Source of the DNA: Natronorubrum halalkaliphilum
GTDB taxonomy: Archaea; Halobacteriota; Halobacteria; Halobacteriales; Natrialbaceae
Direction: 5' to 3'
Assembly (NCBI RefSeq): GCF_009834785.1
Contig: NZ_WUYX01000041.1
Location: 1 to 64,000, forward strand
DNA length: 64,000 nt
Shown here: piece by piece, positions 32,507 to 40,602 of the stretch
Numbering within the stretch: position 1 is the first letter of the stretch
Layout of the letters: each line of letters starts with the position of its first letter
The notes under the pieces: generated by a model
The model's database searches: none
Seen by the model: the letters and a program-made list of their open reading frames with translations, nothing else
Told to the model about the DNA's origin: nothing
Position numbers and translations under genes: made by a program

Positions 32507-34771
32507 ATGACCGAAGACACACCACAGGACACCCACATCCACCAGCTAGACGAGGATACCGTCGCCCGCATTGCGGCCGGCGAGGTCGTCGAGCGACCCG
32601 CCAGCGCGGTGAAGGAACTCGTCGAGAACAGTCTCGACGCCGACGCCGATACGGTCGACGTGACCGTCGAAGACGGCGGTACCGAACTCATCCGAGTCGC
32701 CGACGACGGCCGCGGGATGAGCGAGGCCGACGTCCGCGCCGCCGTCCGCGAACACACGACGAGCAAGATCGACGGCCTCGAGGATCTGGAATCCGGCGTC
32801 GCCACCCTCGGCTTCCGAGGCGAGGCGCTGCACACGATCGGTTCGGTCTCGCGGGTGACTATCGAGTCGCGACCTCGAGACGGAGACGCGGCCGGCGGCG
32901 CAGGGACGAAACTCGTCTACGAGGGCGGCGAGGTGACGACCGTCGAACCGACGGGCTGTCCGGCGGGAACCATCGTCGAGGTGGACGACCTTTTCTACAA
33001 CACGCCGGCCCGACGCAAGTTCCTCAAGACGACGGCGACGGAGTTCGCCCACGTCAATCGCGTCGTCACGCGCTACGCGCTCGCGAACCCGGGCGTGGCC
33101 GTCTCGCTGACCCACGACGGCCGCGAAATATTCTCGACGACCGGACAGGGTGATCTGCAGGCCGCCGTTCTGTCCGTCTACGGCCGCGAAGTCGCCTCGG
33201 CGATGATCCCCGTCGAGGCCGAGGGTGACGACCTGCCACCGGGCCCCCTCGAGTCTGTCTCCGGCCTCGTCTCCCACCCCGAGACGAACCGCTCGAGTCG
33301 GGAGTACCTCGCTACCTACGTCAACGGGCGCGCCGTCACCGCCGACGCGATCCGCGAGGGGATCATGGGCGCGTACGGCACCCAACTCGGCGGCGACCGC
33401 TACCCGTTCGTCACGCTCTTCCTCGAGGTCCCCGGCGACGCCGTCGACGTGAACGTCCATCCCCGAAAGCGGGAAGTGCGGTTCGACGACGACGATGCCG
33501 TTCGCCGACAGGTCGACGCGGCCGTCGAATCGGCACTGCTCGAGCACGGCCTGCTACGCTCGCGGGCCCCGCGCGGGCGGTCGGCTCCCGACGAAGCGCG
33601 ACTCGCTCCCGAGAGCACTCGAGGAACGGAGAACGGTTCTATCGACGAAATAACCGCGCGGGATCCCGATGATTCGCCATCGGATACCGGCTCGAGCGCC
33701 GTGAACTCGGCTGCTACAGGCTCGAGTAACGAGGGCCCGAACGATACGGACCCGAGCGAGTCGGCACCCGCGGCCGACGATGCCGACTCGAGCGTGTCGT
33801 CTCGGACCGATTCAAACTCGCGCCGCGAACCGGCCCACCACCAGTCGGTCGATGTCCGGGATAGCGGGGTCGCGGAGACGGACGTCGATTCGACGGCCGA
33901 CTCGGGCGGGGGCGGGACTGCGAGCGACCCTCCATCGTCCGATTCGAGTACCGGCGCATCCGACAGCCCGGACAGGAACACCGACACGGCGACTGAGCCG
34001 GCGGCGACGCGTGGCGACTCGAGCCCGGATCGGGCTCGAGGGCGGGACCGAAACCAGGATCCAGGCCCGAATTCGGACCAAAATCCAGACTCGGAACGCA
34101 AGTTCACCCCCGAGACCGAACAGCGAACCCTAACGGGCGAGGCCGCAACCGGCGACAGAAATGACTTCGACTCGCTGCCATCGCTGCGCGTGCTCGGGCA
34201 ACTCGACGACACCTACCTCGTCTGCGAGACCGACGACGGACTCGCCCTGATCGACCAGCACGCCGCCGATGAGCGGGTGAACTACGAACGCCTGCAGCGG
34301 GCGTTCGCGGCCGACCCCGCGGCGCAGGCGCTGGCCTCGCCCGTCGAACTCGAGTTGACCGCCGTCGAGGCTGAGGCCTTCGAGAGCTACCGCGAGGCGC
34401 TCTCGCGGCTCGGTTTCTACGCCGACCGCATCGACGATCGGACGGTGGCCGTGACGACCGTTCCCGCCGTGTTCGAGGAGACGCTCGAGCCCGAGCGGGT
34501 TCGGGACGTGCTGGCGTCGTTTCTCGACGGCGACCGCGAGTCGGGCGCAGAGACGGTCGACGCGTTGGCCGACGAGTTTCTGGGTGATCTGGCGTGCTAT
34601 CCCTCGATTACGGGCAATACGTCGCTGACGGAGGGATCGGTGGTCGACCTGCTCGCGGCGTTAGACGACTGCGAGAACCCTTACGCCTGTCCGCACGGGC
34701 GACCGGTGATCGTCCGGTTCGACGAGCGCGAAATCGAGGATCGGTTCGAGCGGGATTACCCGGGTCAGTAG
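32507..34771 (+). CDS. mutL: DNA mismatch repair protein MutL (endonuclease-motif type)
   Basis: 754 residues. The N-terminal GHKL ATPase has RIAAGEVVERPASAVKELVE, DDGRGMSEAD and TLGFRGEAL; the transducer domain follows to about 355. Residues about 360-550 are a very long acidic Ser/Asp/Gly/Thr linker. The C-terminal domain contains the metal-dependent nicking motif D-Q-H-A-x2-E-x4-E at residues 583-594 and the zinc-site motif ACPHGRP with Cys728 and His730. So this MutL should cut DNA itself, like MutL of bacteria that lack MutH and Dam methylation. It partners the MutS encoded at 24836. The start ATG 32507 is the first ATG after the upstream gene's end (126 bases). Confidence 0.95.
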   Translation: MTEDTPQDTHIHQLDEDTVARIAAGEVVERPASAVKELVENSLDADADTVDVTVEDGGTELIRVADDGRGMSEADVRAAVREHTTSKIDGLEDLESGVATLGFRGEALHTIGSVSRVTIESRPRDGDAAGGAGTKLVYEGGEVTTVEPTGCPAGTIVEVDDLFYNTPARRKFLKTTATEFAHVNRVVTRYALANPGVAVSLTHDGREIFSTTGQGDLQAAVLSVYGREVASAMIPVEAEGDDLPPGPLESVSGLVSHPETNRSSREYLATYVNGRAVTADAIREGIMGAYGTQLGGDRYPFVTLFLEVPGDAVDVNVHPRKREVRFDDDDAVRRQVDAAVESALLEHGLLRSRAPRGRSAPDEARLAPESTRGTENGSIDEITARDPDDSPSDTGSSAVNSAATGSSNEGPNDTDPSESAPAADDADSSVSSRTDSNSRREPAHHQSVDVRDSGVAETDVDSTADSGGGGTASDPPSSDSSTGASDSPDRNTDTATEPAATRGDSSPDRARGRDRNQDPGPNSDQNPDSERKFTPETEQRTLTGEAATGDRNDFDSLPSLRVLGQLDDTYLVCETDDGLALIDQHAADERVNYERLQRAFAADPAAQALASPVELELTAVEAEAFESYREALSRLGFYADRIDDRTVAVTTVPAVFEETLEPERVRDVLASFLDGDRESGAETVDALADEFLGDLACYPSITGNTSLTEGSVVDLLAALDDCENPYACPHGRPVIVRFDEREIEDRFERDYPGQ

Positions 34772-34983
34772 GGGTATCGGAGCCGCTGAAACGATTTACA
34801 CGACGATCGTGAAGTCGTCATGCGTCGGGTGGACGGTGACTTTCGGTGGCTGCTATCGTCCGCCAAGAGTACGGTCGATCCGAACTGACTAACTGGCCGT
34901 ACTGAACGCTGTCGATCGTCTCTGTGGCAGATATGGCTAATTCAAGCTGGCCGCTTAACTCCGTTTGGCGCGCAGAGCCAGCT

Positions 34984-35193
34984 ATGAACGTGCCCACCGA
35001 TCGACTCTTGATAATGATCATCGTCGCGACCGGTTTCGCCGTCGTCGTCGGCGGCTGGGCGGCGTCCCTCGTCCACGCCGAGGCGACGGGGATGGCAGAG
35101 GTCGGGCTTCGAGTCGTAATCGCCGCTATCTTCTTCGCGATTCTACTCGGGTTCTGGCTCCTGTTTTCCGGTCTCGACCGTAACACGGCCTAA
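34984..35193 (+). CDS. 69-residue two-helix membrane protein
   Basis: Two membrane helices: LLIMIIVATGFAVVVGGWAA (about 9-28) and VGLRVVIAAIFFAILLGFWLL (about 39-59), with an acidic/polar hairpin loop between (SLVHAEATGMAE). A box CGCTTAACT (34952-34960) is 28 bases before ATG 34984 and rules against the longer frame from 34924. No family was recognised. Such short two-helix proteins are numerous in haloarchaea. A T-rich stretch after the stop looks like its terminator. Confidence 0.65.
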   Translation: MNVPTDRLLIMIIVATGFAVVVGGWAASLVHAEATGMAEVGLRVVIAAIFFAILLGFWLLFSGLDRNTA

Positions 35194-35208
35194 TCGCTTC
35201 CGCCACGC

Positions 35209-35226
35209 TCTTTCGTTTTCTTTTTC
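35209..35226 (+). terminator. T-rich terminator after the small membrane-protein gene
   Basis: TCTTTCGTTTTCTTTTTC directly downstream of the stop at 35193: 12 of 18 bases are T, the usual form of intrinsic terminators in archaea. No hairpin is needed. Confidence 0.55.
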
Positions 35227-35288
35227 GAGCCGATTCCGCGAGCGCGAGTATCGCCACCGATACGCCCCTCGAGGCCGAACTCATCCCC

Positions 35289-36404
35289 ATGACCGCCGTG
35301 CGCGAACTCGACGGCGCGAACGCGGGCGGACAGTTCGTTCGAACCGCGCTCACGCTCTCGGTGCTGAAGAACCGACCCGTTCGAATCGCGAACGTCCGCG
35401 GCGATCGGTCGACGCCCGGACTCCGCCACCAGCATCTGGCAGTTCTCGAGACGCTGGCCGAACTCTGCGACGCCGACGTGTCGGGAGCCGAACTCGGTGC
35501 CGAGACGATCGAGTTCGATCCCGGCCTCGAGTCGACCGCGGGGGCGAGCGACTGGCGCGGTCAGGGGCCGGGCAGACTCCCCGGCGGGGAGTACGCCGTC
35601 GATATCGGCACCGCCGGAAGCGCGACGCTGCTGTTCGACACCCTGTTGCCGCTCGCGTCGGTGCTCGAGTCGCAGCTGTCGGTGACGGTTACCGGCGGGA
35701 CGGACGTGTCGTTCTCACCGCCGCTTGACTACTCGCGGCACGTCAAACTCCCGCTCCTGCGTCGGATCGGGCTCACGGCGGTGTACGAGGTCGACCGCCG
35801 GGGGTTCTTCCCCGATGGCGGGGGTCGGGTGACGCTTCACGTCGCCCCCTCCGAACTCGAGTCGATCGATCTCACCGAACGCGGCCCGCTCGAGGGCGTC
35901 CGACTCTACTCGACCGAGTCGGAATCGCTCGCGGATCGGGACGTAGCCTTCCGACAAGCCGAAGGAGCCATCGAGCGACTCGCACTGGAGGAGCACGGTC
36001 TCGAACTGCTCGAGCGTCGGGAAACCGCGGTCGCGAGTCCGTCCCCAGGGTCGGCGATCGTGCTCCGCGTCGATCACGGAACGGGGATCGCGGGCTTTGC
36101 GGCGCTGGGCGAGCGGGGAAAACCGGCCGAGCGCGTCGGCGAGGACGCGGCCGACGCGGCGAATCGATTTCTCGAGGATGCGGCCGACCAGCCGGCCCCG
36201 GTCGACAGACACACGGCCGATCAGTTGCTCGTCTATCTCGCGCTCGAGGGCGGCCGCGTCCGAATTCCCGCCGTGACCGACCACGTCGTCTCGAGTTGCG
36301 AGTTGCTCGCCGAGTTCGGTGCATCGGTCGAAATCGAACGCACTGACGCGCCCGCGGACGACGAACCGGCGCTCGTCGCAGTCGATTCGCCGATCGACCT
36401 GTAG
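35289..36404 (+). CDS. rtcA: RNA 3'-terminal phosphate cyclase
   Basis: 371 residues. It converts a 3'-phosphate on RNA into a 2',3'-cyclic phosphate using ATP, with an adenylated histidine intermediate. Landmarks are the N-terminal LDGANAGGQFVRTALTLSVL, GLRHQHLAVLETL, GSATLLFDTLLPLAS, DYSRHVKLPLLRRIG, FPDGGGRVTL and the nucleotidylated His308 in VDRHTADQLLVYLAL. All expected blocks are present. No rtcB ligase gene is adjacent. It follows the small membrane protein after 95 bases, with a T-rich terminator between, so it has its own promoter. Confidence 0.94.
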   Translation: MTAVRELDGANAGGQFVRTALTLSVLKNRPVRIANVRGDRSTPGLRHQHLAVLETLAELCDADVSGAELGAETIEFDPGLESTAGASDWRGQGPGRLPGGEYAVDIGTAGSATLLFDTLLPLASVLESQLSVTVTGGTDVSFSPPLDYSRHVKLPLLRRIGLTAVYEVDRRGFFPDGGGRVTLHVAPSELESIDLTERGPLEGVRLYSTESESLADRDVAFRQAEGAIERLALEEHGLELLERRETAVASPSPGSAIVLRVDHGTGIAGFAALGERGKPAERVGEDAADAANRFLEDAADQPAPVDRHTADQLLVYLALEGGRVRIPAVTDHVVSSCELLAEFGASVEIERTDAPADDEPALVAVDSPIDL

Positions 36405-36456
36405 CCGGAGGCGGTCGCGTCTCCCGCGAACGTGACGGACGTTCGACAGACCGCCA

Positions 36457-36466
36457 CAACTTATGC
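36457..36466 (+). promoter_or_regulatory. TATA-like box for the leader ORF/KDG kinase transcript
   Basis: CAACTTATGC is centred about 28 bases before ATG 36490. This spacing predicts that transcription starts at the ATG of the 16-codon leader ORF and not near the kinase start. Confidence 0.45.
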
Positions 36467-36489
36467 CACAGCCGTTCGTTGGGTCGAGC

Positions 36490-36540
36490 ATGGCTGACGT
36501 AGACACCTGCAGTGATCCGGTCTGGAGGGCCGAGCCGTGA
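36490..36540 (+). CDS. Putative 16-residue leader peptide upstream of the KDG kinase
   Basis: ATG 36490 opens a frame MADVDTCSDPVWRAEP that ends at TGA 36538-36540. The stop shares two bases with the kinase start GTG 36537 (GTGA), so the two could be coupled. The leader would be translated leaderless from the predicted transcription start, and a Shine-Dalgarno motif for the kinase lies inside it. That architecture is seen in the sequence; whether the peptide is made, or regulates the kinase, is inference. Contains one Cys and one Trp codon near its middle, not a run of any one amino acid. Confidence 0.4.
   Translation: MADVDTCSDPVWRAEP
36524..36529 (+). promoter_or_regulatory. Shine-Dalgarno motif for the KDG kinase
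   Basis: GGAGGG lies 7 bases before GTG 36537, an almost perfect anti-16S match. It is unusual for haloarchaea, where most starts have no such site, and it fixes the start at the GTG. Confidence 0.6.
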
Positions 36541-37490
36541 GTGACATCGTCACCTTCGGCGAGACGATGTTGCGGCTCTCGCCGCCGGCAAACGAGCGAC
36601 TCGAGGACGTCGACGAGTTCGAGGTTCGTGCGGCCGGGGCGGAGAGCAACGTTGCGATCGCCGCCCAGCGACTGGGAGCGACGGCGACCTGGCTGTCGAA
36701 AATTCCGGAGACGCCGCTCGGCCGGCGCGTCGTCGGCGAACTCCGCCAGCACGGGATCGAGACCGACGTCGTCTGGAGCCACCGCGGTCGACAGGGAACC
36801 TACTATCTGGAGCGAGGGGGCAAGCCGCGGGGAACGAACGTGATCTACGATCGGGAACACACCGCGATTTCGACGGCGGAGGCCCGCGAGTTCGACGCCG
36901 ACCGCATCAAGGACGCTCGCGTCTTCTTTACGTCCGGGATCACGCCGGCGCTCTCCTCGACCCTGCGAGAGACGACGGCGAACCTGCTCAACGCGGCCAG
37001 ACAGGGCGGGACGACGACCGCTTTCGACTTCAACTATCGGCGCAAGCTCTGGTCGCCCGAGGAGGCGCGGGAAACGCTGACGAGACTGTTTCCGGGCATC
37101 GACGTACTCGTTATCGCCGCCCGAGACGCCCGGACTGTCCTCGGCTTCGAGGGCGACCCGCGACAGCTCGCGCACAAACTCGGCTCGCAGTACGACTTCA
37201 CGACCGTCGTCGTCACCCGCGGCTCCGAGGGCGCAGTGGGCTGGCACGACAGCGTCGTCCACGACCAGGACGCCTACGAGACGGAAACCGTCTCCCCCAT
37301 CGGCACCGGCGACGCCTTCACCGGCGCGTTCATCGCTCGCCGCCTCCACGGCGACGACGTCCCCAAGGCCCTCGAGTACGCCGCGGCGACGGCCGCGCTC
37401 AAGCGGACCATCCCCGGCGACGTCGCGCGGGTTTCCAAGGAAGAAGTCGACGCTATCGTCAAGGAGGGCGGGACGGAGATTTCCCGGTAA
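36537..37490 (+). CDS. kdgK: 2-keto-3-deoxygluconate (KDG) kinase, PfkB/ribokinase family
   Basis: 317 residues. The PfkB fold is complete: N-terminal VTFGETMLRLSPP, substrate-binding AGAESNVAIAAQRLG, the middle FDFNYRRKLWSPEEA typical of KDG kinases, and the catalytic loop GTGDAFTGAFIAR with base Asp259. In haloarchaea KDG is phosphorylated by this kinase and cleaved by KDPG aldolase (semi-phosphorylative Entner-Doudoroff pathway); KDGal may also be used. The start GTG 36537 has a good Shine-Dalgarno site and lies at the end of a 16-codon leader ORF. A palindromic element starts 62 bases after the stop. Confidence 0.88.
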   Translation: MSDIVTFGETMLRLSPPANERLEDVDEFEVRAAGAESNVAIAAQRLGATATWLSKIPETPLGRRVVGELRQHGIETDVVWSHRGRQGTYYLERGGKPRGTNVIYDREHTAISTAEAREFDADRIKDARVFFTSGITPALSSTLRETTANLLNAARQGGTTTAFDFNYRRKLWSPEEARETLTRLFPGIDVLVIAARDARTVLGFEGDPRQLAHKLGSQYDFTTVVVTRGSEGAVGWHDSVVHDQDAYETETVSPIGTGDAFTGAFIARRLHGDDVPKALEYAAATAALKRTIPGDVARVSKEEVDAIVKEGGTEISR

Positions 37491-37552
37491 GCGGCATTCA
37501 ACGCTTCGTACGGTCGAAATTGGGCGGGCGGTACGACTCGAGTAGTCGCCTG

Positions 37553-37634
37553 ATACGGTTTACTGTAGTCAATGACCGCCGATCATCGACCCCGTCCCTG
37601 GTGATCGGCGGTAACTAGTTACAGCAATCCGTAT
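37553..37634. repeat. 82-bp palindromic element, copy B
   Basis: ATACGGTTTACTGTA at one end and AGCAATCCGTAT at the other; on the minus strand it aligns with copy A with only four mismatches over 82 bases, so A and B are an inverted pair about 7.3 kb apart. The stem pair ACCGCCGATCA/TGATCGGCGGT is intact. It lies between the KDG kinase stop and the promoter of the next gene. Confidence 0.9.
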
Positions 37635-37690
37635 GAGAGGCGGGTGATCCGGGTGCCAGCCGAGACAGTTTGACGGATTTGTCAGAACTT

Positions 37691-37700
37691 CTTTTATAAG
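37691..37700 (+). promoter_or_regulatory. TATA box of the surface-protein gene
   Basis: CTTTTATAAG, 27-28 bases before ATG 37723; a strong archaeal TATA box that predicts a leaderless mRNA. Confidence 0.65.
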
Positions 37701-37722
37701 ACTCTCCGAAATTCGGGGTACG

Positions 37723-38979
37723 ATGAATCGAGGTGTTACGCTCGTCGTTGCACTGCTCGTGGTCACCAGCGCCGCCGGAATGGCGATGGGGGCCAGTGCA
37801 GGTGCGACGACGCCGACCGAATCGGAAGCGAGTACGAACAATCAAGGAAGCGAAGCGTACGCCGGTGCACACATCGCGTTCGACGTCGAGAGTAACGCGA
37901 TCGCTGACTACCAGATCGGCGGCGAGGAGACCTTCTCCTCGGTCGCCGTCCAGTCTCAGAGCGAGACTGAGACCGAGGCCGGTCTCGGCGCTGACGTCGA
38001 CCTCGAGACGATGACGACGCTCGAGGCTGCCGACCTCTCGCTCGCCGCACAGTCACGGACGAACGCGCAGGTGGAGGCCCAGAGCGGTGCGACGCTCTCT
38101 GCCCACGACACCGAACGCGGAACCCTCGTCGTCGAGAGCGGCGGCGAAGACCAGTACGTGAAGGCGGAACTCGGCGCCGGCGCAACGGCGTCGGACGACG
38201 GTGACCGCGTTCGCGTCGAAACTGACGGTCACGAGGGCACGTTCATCGTCGTCGGCGACGGTGAAGTGACCGTCAACAGCGAGGGCGACGTGACCGCCGA
38301 CCTCGAGGCCGACTCGACGCTGGCGTTCCGTGCGTATGCGGACGGCGAGCGCGACGAGAACGCCGAGTACGAGGAGTCGCTGATCGCCGACGGGAACGCG
38401 GCAGTCGAGGTCCACGTCGATCAGCGCGACGGCGAGGCGGTCGCCGACGTGGCTACCTACGGGCAGGAAACCAGCGCTGCGGTCTCCCAGGAGACCCAGA
38501 ATCGGGTCGACGTGACCGTCGACCGCGCCGTCCACGAGGGAACGGTCGTCGTGACGACCGTCTCGGAGGAGGCCGTTGGAAGCGTCGAGGATCTCGAGGT
38601 CCGCGTCGACGGCGAGGCCGCGGCCGAAGCCGCCTCGCAGACCGAACTCGAAGGGGCGATCGGCGGCGACGAGTCGCGGTATCTGGTCGCCCAGCAGGCC
38701 GATGCGTCCGCCGAGGCGACGCTCTACATCGCGATCAATCACTTCTCCGAGCGAACGGCGACGATCGACGGGAGCGACGACGGCGATGAGACGAGCGGCG
38801 ATACCGACGCGGCGGGCGATGACGCCGACGAAACTGACGCGGAAGATAGCGACGAATCGGACGACGCGGACGGCGAAGAGGGCGACGACGCGGGTGCCGG
38901 CGACAGCGTGCCCGGCTTCGGCGTGGGCGCGGCGCTCGTCGCGCTGCTCGGTATCGCAGCCGCACGCGTCCACCACTGA
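37723..38979 (+). CDS. Secreted PGF-CTERM surface protein
   Basis: 418 residues. A Sec-type signal (GVTLVVALLVVTSAAGMAMG, about residues 4-23) is followed by an acidic, Ala/Glu/Asp/Val-rich ectodomain of beta strands with no catalytic motif. Residues about 345-385 are a Asp/Glu-rich stalk, then the C-terminal PGF-CTERM tripartite signal: VPGFG, a hydrophobic helix VGAALVALLGIAAA, and a short basic end RVHH. In haloarchaea archaeosortase A (ArtA) removes this and attaches a lipid. So it is a lipid-anchored cell-surface protein of unknown role. The gene has its own strong promoter, just after palindromic copy B. Confidence 0.85.
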   Translation: MNRGVTLVVALLVVTSAAGMAMGASAGATTPTESEASTNNQGSEAYAGAHIAFDVESNAIADYQIGGEETFSSVAVQSQSETETEAGLGADVDLETMTTLEAADLSLAAQSRTNAQVEAQSGATLSAHDTERGTLVVESGGEDQYVKAELGAGATASDDGDRVRVETDGHEGTFIVVGDGEVTVNSEGDVTADLEADSTLAFRAYADGERDENAEYEESLIADGNAAVEVHVDQRDGEAVADVATYGQETSAAVSQETQNRVDVTVDRAVHEGTVVVTTVSEEAVGSVEDLEVRVDGEAAAEAASQTELEGAIGGDESRYLVAQQADASAEATLYIAINHFSERTATIDGSDDGDETSGDTDAAGDDADETDAEDSDESDDADGEEGDDAGAGDSVPGFGVGAALVALLGIAAARVHH

Positions 38980-39077
38980 CCCGTCGACCTCCGCACTTTC
39001 GTGAGTTCGCGATTTCCGATCTCGCAGAACGTCCGTTTCGGACGAACGCCTTTTTGTATCGACGCTGTACCACGGCT

Positions 39078-40538
39078 ATGGTACACGTTGCGATCGTCGG
39101 CGCGTACGGCAGCGCGGGCGTTGCCGTCGCCGACGAACTGCTCGAACGTGCCGACGATTTCGACACTCCGCTCGAACTGACGCTGATCGACGACGGCGAT
39201 CCCGGCGGCGGACTCTGTATCCTCCGCGGCTGCATGCCGAGCAAGGACGTGCTCTCGGCCGGCAAGCACCGCTATCAGGCGCGTCACGACGACCGTCTCG
39301 AGGGCGTCCCCGAGGTCGATCCCGAGGCTGTCGTCGCCCGGAAGGACGAGCACGTTTCCGGGTTCGCCGAGCATCGACGGAGCCACGTGCACGGCCTCGC
39401 CGAGCGCGAGGACGTGGAACTCGTTCGCGAGACGGCCCGATTCGTCGACGACAGGCTGCTCGAGGTCGGCGAGCGACGGATCGGTCCCGACTACGTCGTG
39501 ATCGCAACCGGTTCCGTACCCAACATTCCCGACCTTCCGGGCATCGAGGGGGTTTCGCCCCGGACGAGTGCGGACGTCCTCGACGCGACCTCGTTTCCCG
39601 ACTCGGCCGTCGTGATGGGCCACGGCTACATCAGTCTCGAACTCGGCCCCTACCTCAGCGAGGTCGGCGGCGTCGACCTTACCGTGATCGAACACGACGA
39701 CCGTCCGTTAGACGAGATGGAACCGGCCTACGGCGAAACGCTGCTCGACCTCTACCGGGACCAGTTCGATATCGAGGTACTGAGGAACACTGACGAGCGG
39801 CGCGTCGAATCGACCGCCGACGGGGGAGTTTCCGTGCTCGTCGATCAGCACGGCGAGGAACGCACCATCGAGGCCGACGAACTGTACTGTTTTACCGGTA
39901 GACGGCCCAATCTCGACGGATTGGGACTCGAGCGAACGCGACTCGAGCCCGAAGACGGCTGGACCGAGTCGACGATGCAGGCGGTCGACGACGACCGCGT
40001 GTTCGTCGTGGGCGACGCCAACGGCCGCGAACCGATCCTGCACGTCGCCAAAGAACAGGGGGTTGCGGCCGCCGAAAACGTCGTGAATCACGCGACAGGC
40101 GAGGACCTCGAGCCCTACACGAACGTCCCCCACCACGTCATCTTCTCGGGGCTCGGCACGTATCCGTTCGCCCGTCTCGGTCACACGCCCGCGACGGCCG
40201 CCGAGTCGGATATGGAGTCCATCGTCGTCACCCGCGAGGCGTCCTCGGACGGCGTGTTCAAGACGAAAAACCACCCCGAAGGGCGGGCGACGCTGATCGT
40301 CGACGCCGACGACGGTAGCGTGATCGGCTTTCAGGGCCTACACCTCCACGCCGACGTGATGGCGAAGACGATGCAGGTCGTCGTCGAGATGCGACTCGAC
40401 GTGCGCGAGGTACCCGATCGGGCGTATCACCCCACGACGCCCGAAATCCTCGACGGCCTGTTCCGAGACGCCTGTGCCGAACTCGCGGATCGACAGGAGT
40501 GTGTCGGGAGCGATGATTCGCGCGATATGGCGCTGTAA
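39078..40538 (+). CDS. Class I pyridine nucleotide-disulfide oxidoreductase (dihydrolipoyl dehydrogenase-like)
   Basis: 486 residues. The redox-active disulfide is Cys47-x4-Cys52 in GGGLCILRGCMPSK, and the C-terminal active-site His is in RAYHPTTPEIL, so the family's catalytic pair is present. The usual FAD loop G-x-G-x-x-G at the N-terminus is altered to VGAYGSAGVAVA. The second nucleotide loop is also off-consensus (VVMGHGYISLELGPYL). ATG 39078 is preferred over 39054. It is not beside 2-oxoacid dehydrogenase genes, so a role in mercuric/thiol or glutathione-like reduction, or in lipoamide turnover, is open. Confidence 0.83.
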   Translation: MVHVAIVGAYGSAGVAVADELLERADDFDTPLELTLIDDGDPGGGLCILRGCMPSKDVLSAGKHRYQARHDDRLEGVPEVDPEAVVARKDEHVSGFAEHRRSHVHGLAEREDVELVRETARFVDDRLLEVGERRIGPDYVVIATGSVPNIPDLPGIEGVSPRTSADVLDATSFPDSAVVMGHGYISLELGPYLSEVGGVDLTVIEHDDRPLDEMEPAYGETLLDLYRDQFDIEVLRNTDERRVESTADGGVSVLVDQHGEERTIEADELYCFTGRRPNLDGLGLERTRLEPEDGWTESTMQAVDDDRVFVVGDANGREPILHVAKEQGVAAAENVVNHATGEDLEPYTNVPHHVIFSGLGTYPFARLGHTPATAAESDMESIVVTREASSDGVFKTKNHPEGRATLIVDADDGSVIGFQGLHLHADVMAKTMQVVVEMRLDVREVPDRAYHPTTPEILDGLFRDACAELADRQECVGSDDSRDMAL

Positions 40539-40602
40539 CGCCGTGCTATCACGGATCCAGAAATCTTTATGCTTCTTCGTGGCCTATCTTCCTCGATCAT
40601 TC

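Noticed and set aside
35715-37349. Minus-strand reading frame of 544 codons opposite rtcA and kdgK
   Set aside because: Crosses the end of one gene and start of the next with no promoter, and encodes an Arg-rich sequence.
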